Source: Candidatus Methanomethylophilaceae archaeon | GTDB lineage: Archaea > Thermoplasmatota > Thermoplasmata > Methanomassiliicoccales > Methanomethylophilaceae | Assembly (NCBI GenBank): GCA_017461225.1 | Contig: JAFTYV010000035.1 | Location: forward strand, 1-64,000 | DNA: 64,000 nucleotides | Direction of reading: 5' to 3' | In this document: positions 8,101 to 16,163 of the stretch, piece after piece | How positions within the stretch are numbered: position 1 is the stretch's first letter | Layout: the number at the start of each line of letters is the position of its first letter | Notes under the pieces: model-generated | What the model saw: the letters and a program-made list of their open reading frames with translations, nothing else | Told to the model about the DNA's origin: nothing | Databases searched by the model: none | Translations under genes and position numbers: made by a program

Positions 8101-10560
8101 GTCGTGGTCGGAACCGAGAACGGAATGACCTTCACCGGTGATGCAACCGACGGAAAGGCCGTCATCGCGGTCCTCCCCGGCAAGTACAACGCATACGCGA
8201 CCGGCGACTACGTCTCCATGAACACCACCGACCTCAACGCCACCAGCGGCAACAAGTCAGTGACCCTCAACGTGTTCGAGGCGGACAACGTGTCCACCAG
8301 CCTCCCCTCCGGAGTCATGGTGTCATCCGGTGCGTTCAGCACCGTCGTCACCGACGGAAGCTTCTCCGTCCCCGTCGGATACGCGACCGACCTCCAGCTC
8401 TACTCCGTCTACGGTGTCGTCGACGGGAAGGTCCACATGGGAACCTACGACGGAAAGGGCGTCACCGCCACCAGCGGCAACGCGGTCTCCGTCACCGGTA
8501 CCCTCAAGGACGGCGAGAAGGCCGTCAGCGGAACCGTCCAGTTCATCAACGGGAAGACGAAGACCGTCGTCACCGTCAAGGCGGGATCCGACGGAAAGTT
8601 CTCCGCCGACCTCGTCGCAGGTGACTACACCATCCTCGCCAACAACGGGTCCAAGGTCGCACTCGTCGACAAGACCGTCGGCGGAGACGTCGGCGACATC
8701 GTCCTCGGCGACGGGAAGAAGGTCAGCACCACGTTCAGGTTCGATGCCCAGATGTCCGGTGCAACCAACCTCAAGCTCAACTCCGTCCTCGCACAGGTCG
8801 ACTTCACGACCGGCGGAAAGGCGTACACCGTCTACGCGATGACCGGTACCGATGGAACCGCATCGTTCTACGTCCCCAAGGACGCCACCGGCAAGCTCCT
8901 CCTCAACGGAGGTGCACTCGACAACGCGATCTTCGACTGCAAGAAGCTGGAGAAGGAGCTCAGCGAGAGCGGAACCACCACCTACACCCTCACCGTCAAG
9001 GTCGGCGAGGCCGGAGCGGACAAGAACGTCCTCAAGGACGTCAGTGTGAAGTCCGACTACGCGATGACCGCCACCCTGTACGATGACGACGAGGTCAAGT
9101 ACACCTTCACAGCGGGACAGACCCAGACCATCCAGCCCGGTCAGTACGACATCGTCATCGACGGTGCCTCCGGAGTCTACTTCGACGGCACCGCCTACGT
9201 CTACCCCGGAACCAACGTGTTCTCCGGTCTCGACCCCGTGGACGTCTACACCGTGACCATCCAGAAGAACTCCGGTGACGTCGTCACCATCTCCGGAGAC
9301 GGCGAGCACTACCTCGTCGATGGAAAGTACTACTTCGAGGACGGATTCGAGTACTTCCTCAAGTCCGTCAACGGAAACGGCTCCGAGCAGAAGATCGCAT
9401 ACGGATACATCTCCGACGAGACCATCGCGGACACCACCGTGGACCTCAGGGCACAGGACGCCAGGATGACCGTCACCGGTTCCACAGGAGTGGACGGGGA
9501 CGGAAAGCTCACCGTCACCTACGGATCCGACAAGGTCGTGTTCGACATCGAGAACGGTTCCTACACCGTCGTGCTCCCCTCCTCCGTGACAGCCGCCAAC
9601 TTCGAGGCGACCGTCACCGCCACCGTCGACGGCGACGAGATCGAGTACACCAACGCCGTGGACGTCACCGGACTCAAGGACAAGGAGATCCGCAACGTCG
9701 CGGTCCTCACCCTCGGAGAGGTCGTGTCCGACGAGGACGAGCCCTTCACCGCCGATGCATCCAGTGCGCAGTTCGGAGCGGGTGTCGGAGAGGTCGATGT
9801 GACCATCACCAACAACGGCGACTCCGAGAAGACCTTCATGATCTCCGCAGGAGACGCATGGGTCCTCGACAAGGTCTACAGTGCATCCGTCGCGGCGGGA
9901 AAGACCGCGACCGTCACCGTCACCGGATACTACAACGCCGCAACGGTCGGACTCGGTTCCGATGGAATGACCGTCACCGTCACCGACATCAACGGTTCCG
10001 ACAGCGTCGAGTGCGACATCGTCGGATTCGATTCCGGTTCCACCAGCAACGGTGCGCAGATCCTCTTCGCCAAGGACGGCGGAATCGCCTCCAAGGACAG
10101 GGTCTCCGCATCCGAGTACATGTACGCGATCACCGTGGTCAACTCCGACGACTTCTCCAAGCTGGTCGAGGTCGATGTCAACGCCGTGTCCGGATGGTTC
10201 GTCACCATCATGGACGAGGATGGATGCACCATCGTCGAGCCCGGAACCGCGCTCGAGGTCTTCGCGTTCCAGACTACCACCGTGTACGTCAAGCTCATGC
10301 CCATGACCGGGTCCGTCGCAGGCGAGACGCCCTCCGTCTCCGGAAGCGTCTCCGTCGGATCCGACTCCAAGCAGTTCAACCTCAGTCCCGAGAAGGTCGA
10401 CCTCGCAGTCGACTCCATGGAGGCCGAGGGAACGGACATCTCCAACGAGGCACCCTCCGTGCCCACCGGTGTCTGGATCCTCCTGGCGTTCGGCATCCTG
10501 ATGCTGATCGCCGTCTTCTGGCTCGGAAGCAAGAGGGGGGTGTTCTCACGCAGAAACTGA
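5101..10560 (+). CDS. aglB: Giant AglB/STT3-like membrane protein with long extracellular Ig-like tail
   Basis: An 1819-residue protein; typical archaeal AglB is roughly half that. Residues 35 to about 500 hold a multi-span membrane region of STT3 type. After it comes a lumenal domain with TWIDYAYDS (W531-I-D533-Y534-A) at the position of the WWDYG acceptor-binding motif. From about residue 800 to 1780 there are many beta-rich modules of about 60-90 residues resembling carboxypeptidase-regulatory or CNA-B folds (for example repeats ending in VPSGDYTVTLY, VPGTYTYRL, LPGKYNAYA). A final membrane helix (WILLAFGILMLIAVFWLG) and a basic tail end the protein. Metal-binding motifs look altered: SSAQYH (65-70) where D-x-x-Y-H is usual, GTEYA (180-184) where DHH is usual, SMSN (367-370) where TIxE is usual. 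Strong C-ending codon bias suggests high expression. It is an STT3 relative by fold; oligosaccharyl-transferase activity is uncertain. Confidence 0.85.
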   Translation: MRKFGKESTAPADTGGSREKSDNGWLKNHWCALSICLIVVVAFLLRTVFAYGVSADGNFALSGGSSAQYHLHVIESILNGSYSLTDTAVNYPIGGLNVYPPLMDFVAAIVAMVLSAVGFSTTEAASAALAGLNPVVGALTCIPVYLVGKELFGNKVIGVVSALIFAFLALPIATSVFSSGTEYALAAFLTAFMSLFLIRMVHAIDAEEVSRKAVFTNAVLAGLFLALAALTWNGFRVLLVVVIVAMVLQILVDRFKGRDFSTVLTAYSAVLLIGVVVSAPYYIAAGLWDAVFSGPLLITVVAIVFAFAFKALESKPWIFTIPALVVVFLVLLAVLYFAAPDLFTAFVSGNSIYSSSIMESLVSTRVSMSNVSSYYGWLTMWLPICLGLYEVYVFAKGDRSATQLLKVVWLLGLFFIVWTSYANAAVVGVVFAVGSAAVIVKVLDLADLRSWFNTMKVAGFPGCFRKMLKPFPLASVLIVALLVVVPNLSAAVDAGSSDGYQYTIRAGDSYPVGDLWDSYEDAPKSGALVTWIDYAYDSVAQGGFTSVTDGIGGGASDAANIYLADGASGAVAGMALRLMMAEDTIPASVPADVRAYIEDPSKAVSEIVSNPSVYGKVRADISDVNAVYLASINYMLENMSGIEIMELYDSVRSATQDDITYVLVDGSMLPLQYNDGSDFPTIAYFADYKTDGYGAATQFFSYNTYYGTTVYTDAIYDTFLWKAMIGTDAESAGFTSSYNYLAALAVSDGKTVAKPGSYLTGFDIVYWQVQYNENGAASVSSDGWEYMDYSDAIEAQRTQGGVINYLSSIILYEYVGTGSSVSTMTVTSADGATVDGARVVVNAEGSDVRENYSEAYTIAGKAQVMVPSGDYTVTLYLGDIEYASYRNQVPATVSVAAASLDLDVVVGGAPVTGADFKVVLENVDNGGTYEVETTDGSATIQTMVPGTYTYRLLDATGVASATGEVDVAPGSNTGFEIAPKTYNITATLKDVLGNTVDGSVVVVGTENGMTFTGDATDGKAVIAVLPGKYNAYATGDYVSMNTTDLNATSGNKSVTLNVFEADNVSTSLPSGVMVSSGAFSTVVTDGSFSVPVGYATDLQLYSVYGVVDGKVHMGTYDGKGVTATSGNAVSVTGTLKDGEKAVSGTVQFINGKTKTVVTVKAGSDGKFSADLVAGDYTILANNGSKVALVDKTVGGDVGDIVLGDGKKVSTTFRFDAQMSGATNLKLNSVLAQVDFTTGGKAYTVYAMTGTDGTASFYVPKDATGKLLLNGGALDNAIFDCKKLEKELSESGTTTYTLTVKVGEAGADKNVLKDVSVKSDYAMTATLYDDDEVKYTFTAGQTQTIQPGQYDIVIDGASGVYFDGTAYVYPGTNVFSGLDPVDVYTVTIQKNSGDVVTISGDGEHYLVDGKYYFEDGFEYFLKSVNGNGSEQKIAYGYISDETIADTTVDLRAQDARMTVTGSTGVDGDGKLTVTYGSDKVVFDIENGSYTVVLPSSVTAANFEATVTATVDGDEIEYTNAVDVTGLKDKEIRNVAVLTLGEVVSDEDEPFTADASSAQFGAGVGEVDVTITNNGDSEKTFMISAGDAWVLDKVYSASVAAGKTATVTVTGYYNAATVGLGSDGMTVTVTDINGSDSVECDIVGFDSGSTSNGAQILFAKDGGIASKDRVSASEYMYAITVVNSDDFSKLVEVDVNAVSGWFVTIMDEDGCTIVEPGTALEVFAFQTTTVYVKLMPMTGSVAGETPSVSGSVSVGSDSKQFNLSPEKVDLAVDSMEAEGTDISNEAPSVPTGVWILLAFGILMLIAVFWLGSKRGVFSRRN

Positions 10561-10577
10561 AAGCAACATTCGGAGTG

Positions 10578-11342
10578 ATGATGCTCCTCGCCGTGGCGGC
10601 GGTCTGCATGGTCCCCGCCACCGACGCGGAGCCCTTCACCAACATCGGATACGAGACCGACATAATCGAGGTCGGGGAGGACGGTGTGTTCACCATCATC
10701 TTCTCCGACCCCTCCCTCGAGGGAACCGAGGAGGAGGTCTCCATCTCCTACAAGGCCAAACTGACGGATTCCAAGGGCGAGACCATGAGCAGTGCGGTCT
10801 CCCCCTCCTCCGGCGACCTGACCAACGACGTCTCCGAGGAGATCACCGTCGAGGCCCCCAAGGAGGCCGGCAAGTACACCCTCGTCGTCGAGTACACCTA
10901 CAAGGTCGGCGACGCGGACGAGAAGGTCATCACCGAGGAGAAGACCGTCCGTGCGGTCGAGCCCATCACCCTCTCCGTCACCTTGTCCAACAAGGACGGT
11001 AACGTGGACGCGGCGATCGGACTCTACTTCGTGGTCGACGGCAACGTCATCGAGGACAGCTACACAACCACCACGTTCAACAAGGACGGGACCGCCACCG
11101 CATCCTACGACTGGATCGCGGCACCCTCCGACGGGAAGCACACCTTCAAGGTCATCCCCGCAGAGGGCGAGGCGCTCGCCATCGAGGGTCTGGGCGAAAC
11201 CCACACCTTCTACGTCGGCGAGACCAGCTACACGACCTACATCATCCTCGCGGTGCTGTTCGTCGTCATCATGGTCTTCGTCCTGATCTGGGTCTACCGC
11301 AAGCCCGTCAAGAACTACGGTAAGCCCAAGTCCAGGCGCTGA
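10578..11342 (+). CDS. Secreted beta-rich protein with C-terminal membrane anchor
   Basis: About 254 residues. It begins with a hydrophobic signal-like segment (MMLLAVAAVCMVPATDA), followed by an acidic beta-sandwich region that includes an Ig-like stretch from about residue 130. It ends with a membrane helix (YIILAVLFVVIMVFVLIWVY) and a basic tail (RKPVKNYGKPKSRR). It therefore sits outside the cell, anchored like the tail of its neighbour. The ATG is only 17 bases after the stop of the AglB-like gene, and codon bias is the same, so the two are almost certainly co-transcribed. The reading frame is open upstream into the neighbour and includes lysines that would suit a signal peptide, so a non-ATG start a few codons earlier is possible. 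No family recognised. Confidence 0.75.
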   Translation: MMLLAVAAVCMVPATDAEPFTNIGYETDIIEVGEDGVFTIIFSDPSLEGTEEEVSISYKAKLTDSKGETMSSAVSPSSGDLTNDVSEEITVEAPKEAGKYTLVVEYTYKVGDADEKVITEEKTVRAVEPITLSVTLSNKDGNVDAAIGLYFVVDGNVIEDSYTTTTFNKDGTATASYDWIAAPSDGKHTFKVIPAEGEALAIEGLGETHTFYVGETSYTTYIILAVLFVVIMVFVLIWVYRKPVKNYGKPKSRR

Positions 11343-11356
11343 ACAGGATCACAAAC

Positions 11357-11376
11357 GGGGAGGGGTCACCCTCCCC
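11357..11376. terminator. GC hairpin between convergent genes
   Basis: GGGGAGGG pairs perfectly with CCCTCCCC around a GTCA loop and is followed by TTTAAAA. It can end transcription from the AglB-like operon and, in the other direction, from the translin operon. Confidence 0.7.
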
Positions 11377-11388
11377 TTTAAAAACGAC

Positions 11389-12012
11389 TTACCTTCTGCC
11401 CACGTCCATTATCGATGCCATGGTCAGGTCCGAGCGGGTCTTGTCCATTATCCCGCGTGCGATGTCCTGCTTCCTCCTCATCGGAGCCACCCCGTCGGGG
11501 ACGTCGAAGAGCATCACCGCGTTGTGCACCTCCTCCATCATGCGGAAGAGTCCCATGGCCGAATCCAGGTCACCGTCCATCAGACGGGTCATCACCGCCC
11601 TCCTGATCTCCCCCTCGCAGTCGGCCAGACCCATCGCCCACGATGCCGCCGTCACACCGAGATCGGCGTGGGTCGGGAGCTCCTCCCCGTGCATCATCGA
11701 CACGAACAGCACGGCCTCGCAGTACTCGCACATGGCGTCCTGCACGGGGCCGAGTGTGCGGATCCACGGGTCGCGGCACAGTTCCAGCAGACCGTCCATG
11801 GTCCCCCTCAGTTCGGGGAGCGTCGACGACACGTCGCCGGATGTATGCATGTCGTGGATGACCGCCTTCGTCTGACGGATCACCCTGCGGGACAGGGCCA
11901 TGGCGGATTCGCGCCCCTCCTCCAGATACGAGAGCTCCCCCATCACGGAGGACACCCCCTCGTCCAAACCTCTCATGACCGAACGAACGTCGGGGAGATA
12001 GAAAAAACTCAC
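11389..12012 (-). CDS. Translin-family nucleic-acid binding protein
   Basis: A 207-residue, mostly helical protein resembling archaeal translin-like proteins (COG2178), which bind RNA or DNA and in some relatives act as RNases. The region with ALSRRVIRQTKAVIHDMH and the later acidic helices around LFVSMMHGEELPTHADLG fit the family. The start is a GTG at 12012 that overlaps the truA stop (GTGA), which yields MSFFYLPDVRSVMRGLDEG and implies translational coupling. A later ATG at 11976 is possible. It is the last gene of hypB-purD-truA-translin. Confidence 0.75.
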   Translation of the reverse strand: MSFFYLPDVRSVMRGLDEGVSSVMGELSYLEEGRESAMALSRRVIRQTKAVIHDMHTSGDVSSTLPELRGTMDGLLELCRDPWIRTLGPVQDAMCEYCEAVLFVSMMHGEELPTHADLGVTAASWAMGLADCEGEIRRAVMTRLMDGDLDSAMGLFRMMEEVHNAVMLFDVPDGVAPMRRKQDIARGIMDKTRSDLTMASIMDVGRR

Positions 12013-12785
12013 AGTGAGCGGAGGAACCCCATGCGGAGCTCGGAGGTGAGGATCTCCCCGTCCCTCCTGCGGGAGTACCTGCGGGGATCGGCCGGGACGA
12101 ACTCCAGCCAGTCGTACTCGACGTCCACAAGGGTGAGGGCGTCCGGGCGGGAGACCCCGAAGGACACGTCCTTCCCATCCAGGGCCGAACGGACCTCGGA
12201 CATGTCGGACCTCCCGGTGGAGACGGCGTGTATGGCGGACGATATCCTGCGGATCATGTTCCACAGGAAGAAGCGTGCCTTGAACTCCAGGACGACGGTG
12301 TCCCCCTCGGGCATCACGGTTATGGAGTCCACGGTGGCGACGGTCGGTTTCCCGTCGTAGCGGCAGAACCTCGCGAAGTCGTGCTCTCCCAGGAACATCT
12401 CCGCGCACTCCTCGGCGAGACCGATGTCCATGCCCTCGGCCGGGAGCACGTACCTGTAGGTGCGGCGGGACGCGTGACGCGGGTTGAACCCGTCGTCGAC
12501 CTCGCAGTAGGACCTGTAGAAGATGCTCCTGGAGACCGAGTTGAGCGCCCTGGTGAGCACGTCGCCGTCCTCCAGGATGGAATAGAACACCACGGCGTTG
12601 CCGAGTGCGTTGACCCCCTTGTCAGTGCGGCTGGAGAAGCGGAGGTCGAGGTCGGAGGGATCCATCCTCGTGACGAGTACCAGGTTCGCGAGGACCTCCG
12701 ACTCCACCGTCCTGGCATCGGGTTGTACCTGGGATCCGGAGAAACCGTCACCCAGGTACGCGATCTTCACTGCGAAGCGCTTCAT
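12009..12785 (-). CDS. truA: tRNA pseudouridine(38-40) synthase
   Basis: Makes pseudouridine at positions 38-40 in the tRNA anticodon arm. The 258-residue protein begins KRFAVKIAYLGDGFSGSQ and carries the catalytic Asp at D55 in RFSSRTDKGVNA, the TruA active-site motif (RTDxGV). The later FLWNMIRRI matches the family's conserved C-terminal half. The start overlaps the purD stop by ATGA, and its own stop overlaps the translin start. Confidence 0.95.
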   Translation of the reverse strand: MKRFAVKIAYLGDGFSGSQVQPDARTVESEVLANLVLVTRMDPSDLDLRFSSRTDKGVNALGNAVVFYSILEDGDVLTRALNSVSRSIFYRSYCEVDDGFNPRHASRRTYRYVLPAEGMDIGLAEECAEMFLGEHDFARFCRYDGKPTVATVDSITVMPEGDTVVLEFKARFFLWNMIRRISSAIHAVSTGRSDMSEVRSALDGKDVSFGVSRPDALTLVDVEYDWLEFVPADPRRYSRRRDGEILTSELRMGFLRSL

Positions 12786-14104
12786 GCCGAGCGCAGTTCC
12801 CTCATGTGGTCCACCCTGCGCTGGACCAGGGCACGGGTGCCGATGTCGTGGCGGACCGCGATGGCGTCGCACTTCACGTACTCGAGTGCGGCCTCGCAGT
12901 TCCTCTCGGCTTCCTCGAGGGTCGGGGCCATGCCGATGACGCCCACGGATCTGGAGGTCCCGGTCACGAGGACGCCGTCCCTCTGGTCCACGTTGGCGTA
13001 GAACACTGTGGCGCCGCATTTCGCGATGGACTCCTCGTCCACGGCTATCTCGTGTCCGGACTCGGACTTCACACCGTATCCGCGGGGGACCACGTACTTG
13101 CAGACAGTGGCCTTGTCGGAGAAGCGGACCTCGCCGGACAGGGTGCCTGTGGCCATCATCCAGCATATGTCGGTGAACCCGGTCTCGAGGATGGGGAGGA
13201 CGTTCATCGCCTCCGGGTCCCCGAACCTGGCGTTGATCTCGATGATCTTGGGGCCGTTGACGGTCAGCATGAACTGCCCGTACATGGTGCCGCGGTAGGG
13301 GCAGCCCTCCTCGGCCATGGCGTCGACGATGGACTGCAGTATGGCGATGGCCTGCTCCCTCTCCCCCTGGGTTATGAAGGGCAGGAGGTGGTCGGAGTCG
13401 GTGTACGATCCCATTCCGCCCGTGTTGGGTCCGACGTCCCCCTCGTACGCCCTCTTGTGGTCCTGGACCAGGGGCATGGGGACTATGTTCCTGCCGTCGA
13501 CGAACACCATCTGGGTGAACTCCTCCCCGACGGCCCTCTCCTCGAGGATCACGCCTGCGCCGCCGATGTTCTGGTCGAAGATCTCGTTGATGTACTGCAT
13601 CGTGTCTCCCATGCCGTGCAGGTGCTCGCCCTGGACCTTGACGCCCTTGCCTCCGGTGAGTCCGACGGGTTTGACCACGATCTCGTGGTCGATGCCGCGG
13701 AGGTACTCCTCCGCATCCCCGGCGTTGTCGAAGTGGGCGAAACCGAGGTTCCCCTCGATCCCGTACTTGTCGACGAGCTCCCTCATGAACGTCTTGGATG
13801 TCTCTATCCTCGCCGCCGCCTTCGTGGGTGCGGCGCATCTGATCCCCTCGGCCTCGAGGGCGTCGACGATGCCCACCTCGAGGGGGGCCTCGGGACCGAC
13901 GTACGCCAGTTCGACCCCGTTCTCCTTCGCGAACGCGCAGACGGCCGCGACGTCCTTCTCGTCGCAGAGCATGTACCCGGCGGACCTGGCGATGATTCCG
14001 GGGTTTGCGTTCTTCATCACGGCGTAAATCTCCGCGCCGGAGCGGTGGAGCGCCTCGACGGCCGCATGCTCCCTTCCGCCTCCTCCAACTGTGAGTACCT
14101 TCAT
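12782..14104 (-). CDS. purD: Phosphoribosylamine-glycine ligase (GAR synthetase)
   Basis: ATP-grasp enzyme of purine synthesis that joins glycine to phosphoribosylamine. The 440-residue protein starts MKVLTVGGGGREHA, the standard N-domain nucleotide-fold motif. It contains the ATP-grasp core (VVKPVGLTGGKGV near residue 145) and metal-binding IEINARFGDPEAM near residue 292. The length is normal. It lies 9 bases after hypB and overlaps truA, so it is the second gene of a four-gene operon. An AGGTG Shine-Dalgarno-like sequence precedes its ATG. Confidence 0.96.
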   Translation of the reverse strand: MKVLTVGGGGREHAAVEALHRSGAEIYAVMKNANPGIIARSAGYMLCDEKDVAAVCAFAKENGVELAYVGPEAPLEVGIVDALEAEGIRCAAPTKAAARIETSKTFMRELVDKYGIEGNLGFAHFDNAGDAEEYLRGIDHEIVVKPVGLTGGKGVKVQGEHLHGMGDTMQYINEIFDQNIGGAGVILEERAVGEEFTQMVFVDGRNIVPMPLVQDHKRAYEGDVGPNTGGMGSYTDSDHLLPFITQGEREQAIAILQSIVDAMAEEGCPYRGTMYGQFMLTVNGPKIIEINARFGDPEAMNVLPILETGFTDICWMMATGTLSGEVRFSDKATVCKYVVPRGYGVKSESGHEIAVDEESIAKCGATVFYANVDQRDGVLVTGTSRSVGVIGMAPTLEEAERNCEAALEYVKCDAIAVRHDIGTRALVQRRVDHMRELRSA

Positions 14105-14113
14105 TGTGACACC

Positions 14114-14764
14114 TCAGAGCTTGAGTGCAGCCAGGATCTCCTCGAGACCCTGGTCCCTCTTCACACTGCACCTGTGCATTTCCTTGATCCCGCCGGTGAG
14201 CTTCCTGTAGTCCCCCGCTATGACGTCGGGGTCGACGTCCACGGCATCCGCGATGTCCACCTTGTTGAGGATCGCGATGTCCGAGTGCAGGAAGATGTCG
14301 TGGTGCTTCCTCACCATGTCGTCCCCCTCCGTGGTGGACACGACCACGACCCTGTAGTCGGTGCCGAGGGGGAAGTCGGCGGGGCACACGAGGTTCCCGA
14401 CGTTCTCGATGAAGACGACGTCGTACCTCTCCAGGTCCATCTGGGACAGCGTGCGCCTCACGAGGTTGGCATCGAGGTGGCACTCGTGCCCGGTGCTGCA
14501 GTTCACCGCCTCCAGTCCCGACTTCTCGAACCTGGTGTAGTCGTCCGCACCCGTGACGTCGCCCGCGATGGCGCACACCCTCACACCCCTCTCCCTGAGC
14601 TTCTCGGCGAGTTTGATGATGAGGGCGGTCTTGCCCGCTCCGATGGACCCCATGAAATCGACGGATTTGATTCCGTGGCTCTTCATGAGGCGGTAGTTCT
14701 CATGGGCGATCTTGCTGTTCTCCTTGAGGACGTCGATCTCCATCCCGGGTTGGATCATGTGCAT
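14114..14764 (-). CDS. hypB: Hydrogenase nickel incorporation GTPase HypB
   Basis: SIMIBI-class GTPase that delivers nickel to [NiFe]-hydrogenase. Visible motifs: P-loop GSIGAGKT (39-46), GDVTGADD switch region, NKVD base-recognition motif, and the dimer-interface metal site C95, H96 and C127 (in STGHECHLD and NLVCPADF), as known for methanogen HypB. There is no His-rich N-terminus. The ATG at 14764 is the first of three close in-frame ATGs (14764, 14758, 14743). It leads the operon with purD, truA and translin. hypE is in the window but about 16 kb away. Confidence 0.93.
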   Translation of the reverse strand: MHMIQPGMEIDVLKENSKIAHENYRLMKSHGIKSVDFMGSIGAGKTALIIKLAEKLRERGVRVCAIAGDVTGADDYTRFEKSGLEAVNCSTGHECHLDANLVRRTLSQMDLERYDVVFIENVGNLVCPADFPLGTDYRVVVVSTTEGDDMVRKHHDIFLHSDIAILNKVDIADAVDVDPDVIAGDYRKLTGGIKEMHRCSVKRDQGLEEILAALKL

Positions 14765-14828
14765 GCCGCCCGTATCCGCGCGCGTGCTAATAATGTGTCG
14801 CACAACGCGGGGGCGCGCATGAAGAAAC

Positions 14829-14837
14829 CGTATAAAC
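14829..14837 (+). promoter_or_regulatory. TATA box of gatD-gatE
   Basis: CGTATAAAC lies about 30 bases before the gatD ATG and has no other AT-rich competitor, so the transcript would have only a few leader bases. Confidence 0.6.
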
Positions 14838-14864
14838 AACCAACCGCTTCCCCATCCGAACAGC

Positions 14865-16163
14865 ATGAGCTACTCAGATTCACTATCTAAGACCCTGGAG
14901 GCACTCGGCGCTACCGAGGGGTCCAGGATGTCCGTCGTCAAGAACGGCAGGACGTACGTGGGGACACTTATGCCCCACCACGAGTTCAGCGCGGAGGATG
15001 TGCTGATACTCAAGATGAAGAGCGGTTACAACGTGGGCATCAGGGTCACCGACGACACCACCGTCGAGATGCTGGAGGCCCCCGCGGCACCCGTCAGGAG
15101 GGAGGAGCCCGTGGAGACCCGCGAGGGACTGCCCAGGCTCGTACTCATCGGAACCGGCGGGACCATCGCATCCTACGTCGACTACAGGACCGGTGCGGTG
15201 CACCCCGCCCTGTCCACCTCCGACATGATCAACGCCGTCCCCGAGATCAGGGAGATCGCCAACATCGACGCCACCGTCCTGTTCTCCATATTCTCCGAGA
15301 ACATGAACGTCGAGAACTGGCAGAGGCTGGCCGAGGAGGTCGCCGCACAGATCAACGCAGGTGCCGACGGCATCATCATCCCCCACGGGACCGACACCAT
15401 GGGCTACACCGCCGCCGCCCTCTCCTTCATGCTGGGCGACGTGTCGAAACCCGTCGTGCTGGTCGGTGCCCAGAGGTCCTCCGACCGTCCCTCGTCCGAT
15501 GCGTCCAGCAACCTCATGGCATGCGCCAGGTTCTGCACCGGTGCGGACCGCGCCGGCGTGTACGTCGTCATGCACGACACCACCGGCGACGACTCATTTG
15601 CCGTCCACATCGGATCCCGTGTCAGGAAGATGCACACCTCCAGGCGCGACGCCTTCCACAGCATCAACGCGGCACCCGTGGCGCACATCGACGCATCCGG
15701 CGCCATGGAGGTCTCCGCCGACGGACCCCGCGTGGGTTCCGCCGAGGTCGTGGCCAGGACGGGAATGGAGAGGGCGTGCGCCCTGCTCCAGTACTACCCC
15801 GGCATGGACCCCGCGCTCTTCGAGGACGTGTTCATGAGGTGCAGGGGGATCGTGATCTCCGGATCCGGACTCGGTCACGTGAACTCCAACATGATCCCGC
15901 TCATCAAGAGGGCATGCGACAACGGCACCGTCGTCGTGATGACGTCCCAGTGCCTCAACGGCAGGACCAACCTGAACGTGTACAACACCGGAAGGGACAT
16001 CCTGTCCGCCGGTGCGATCACCGTGCTCGACATGCTCCCCGAGACGGCGTACGTGAAGCTGATGTGGGTCCTGGCCAACACATCCTCCGTCGAGGAGGCC
16101 AGGGAGATGATGATGACGCCCCTCGCGGGCGAGATGTCCGACAGGAGGACCGTAGATGTCTGA
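14865..16163 (+). CDS. gatD: Glutamyl-tRNA(Gln) amidotransferase subunit D
   Basis: Asparaginase-like subunit that releases ammonia from glutamine or asparagine for GatE. The 432-residue protein has an N-terminal beta-barrel domain (1 to about 75), then the asparaginase domain with GTGGTIAS (catalytic T100), HGTDTM (T176, D177) and the DDSFAVH segment. Archaea without glutaminyl-tRNA synthetase use GatDE to make Gln-tRNA(Gln). The gene overlaps gatE by 8 bases, as expected for a stoichiometric complex. Confidence 0.96.
   Translation: MSYSDSLSKTLEALGATEGSRMSVVKNGRTYVGTLMPHHEFSAEDVLILKMKSGYNVGIRVTDDTTVEMLEAPAAPVRREEPVETREGLPRLVLIGTGGTIASYVDYRTGAVHPALSTSDMINAVPEIREIANIDATVLFSIFSENMNVENWQRLAEEVAAQINAGADGIIIPHGTDTMGYTAAALSFMLGDVSKPVVLVGAQRSSDRPSSDASSNLMACARFCTGADRAGVYVVMHDTTGDDSFAVHIGSRVRKMHTSRRDAFHSINAAPVAHIDASGAMEVSADGPRVGSAEVVARTGMERACALLQYYPGMDPALFEDVFMRCRGIVISGSGLGHVNSNMIPLIKRACDNGTVVVMTSQCLNGRTNLNVYNTGRDILSAGAITVLDMLPETAYVKLMWVLANTSSVEEAREMMMTPLAGEMSDRRTVDV

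Noticed and set aside
5122-9309. Open frames inside and opposite the AglB-like gene (for example 6486-8141 and 8323-9309)
   Set aside because: They have Arg- or Val/Gly-biased shadow composition and no family features, whereas the main frame has the full membrane and repeat architecture.
12806-14890. A 694-codon plus-strand open frame across truA, purD and hypB
   Set aside because: It is antisense to three well-supported genes; long open frames on the opposite strand are expected in GC-rich coding DNA with strong third-position bias. The same applies to 57816-59753, 38566-40086, 40071-42359 and 26309-28669.
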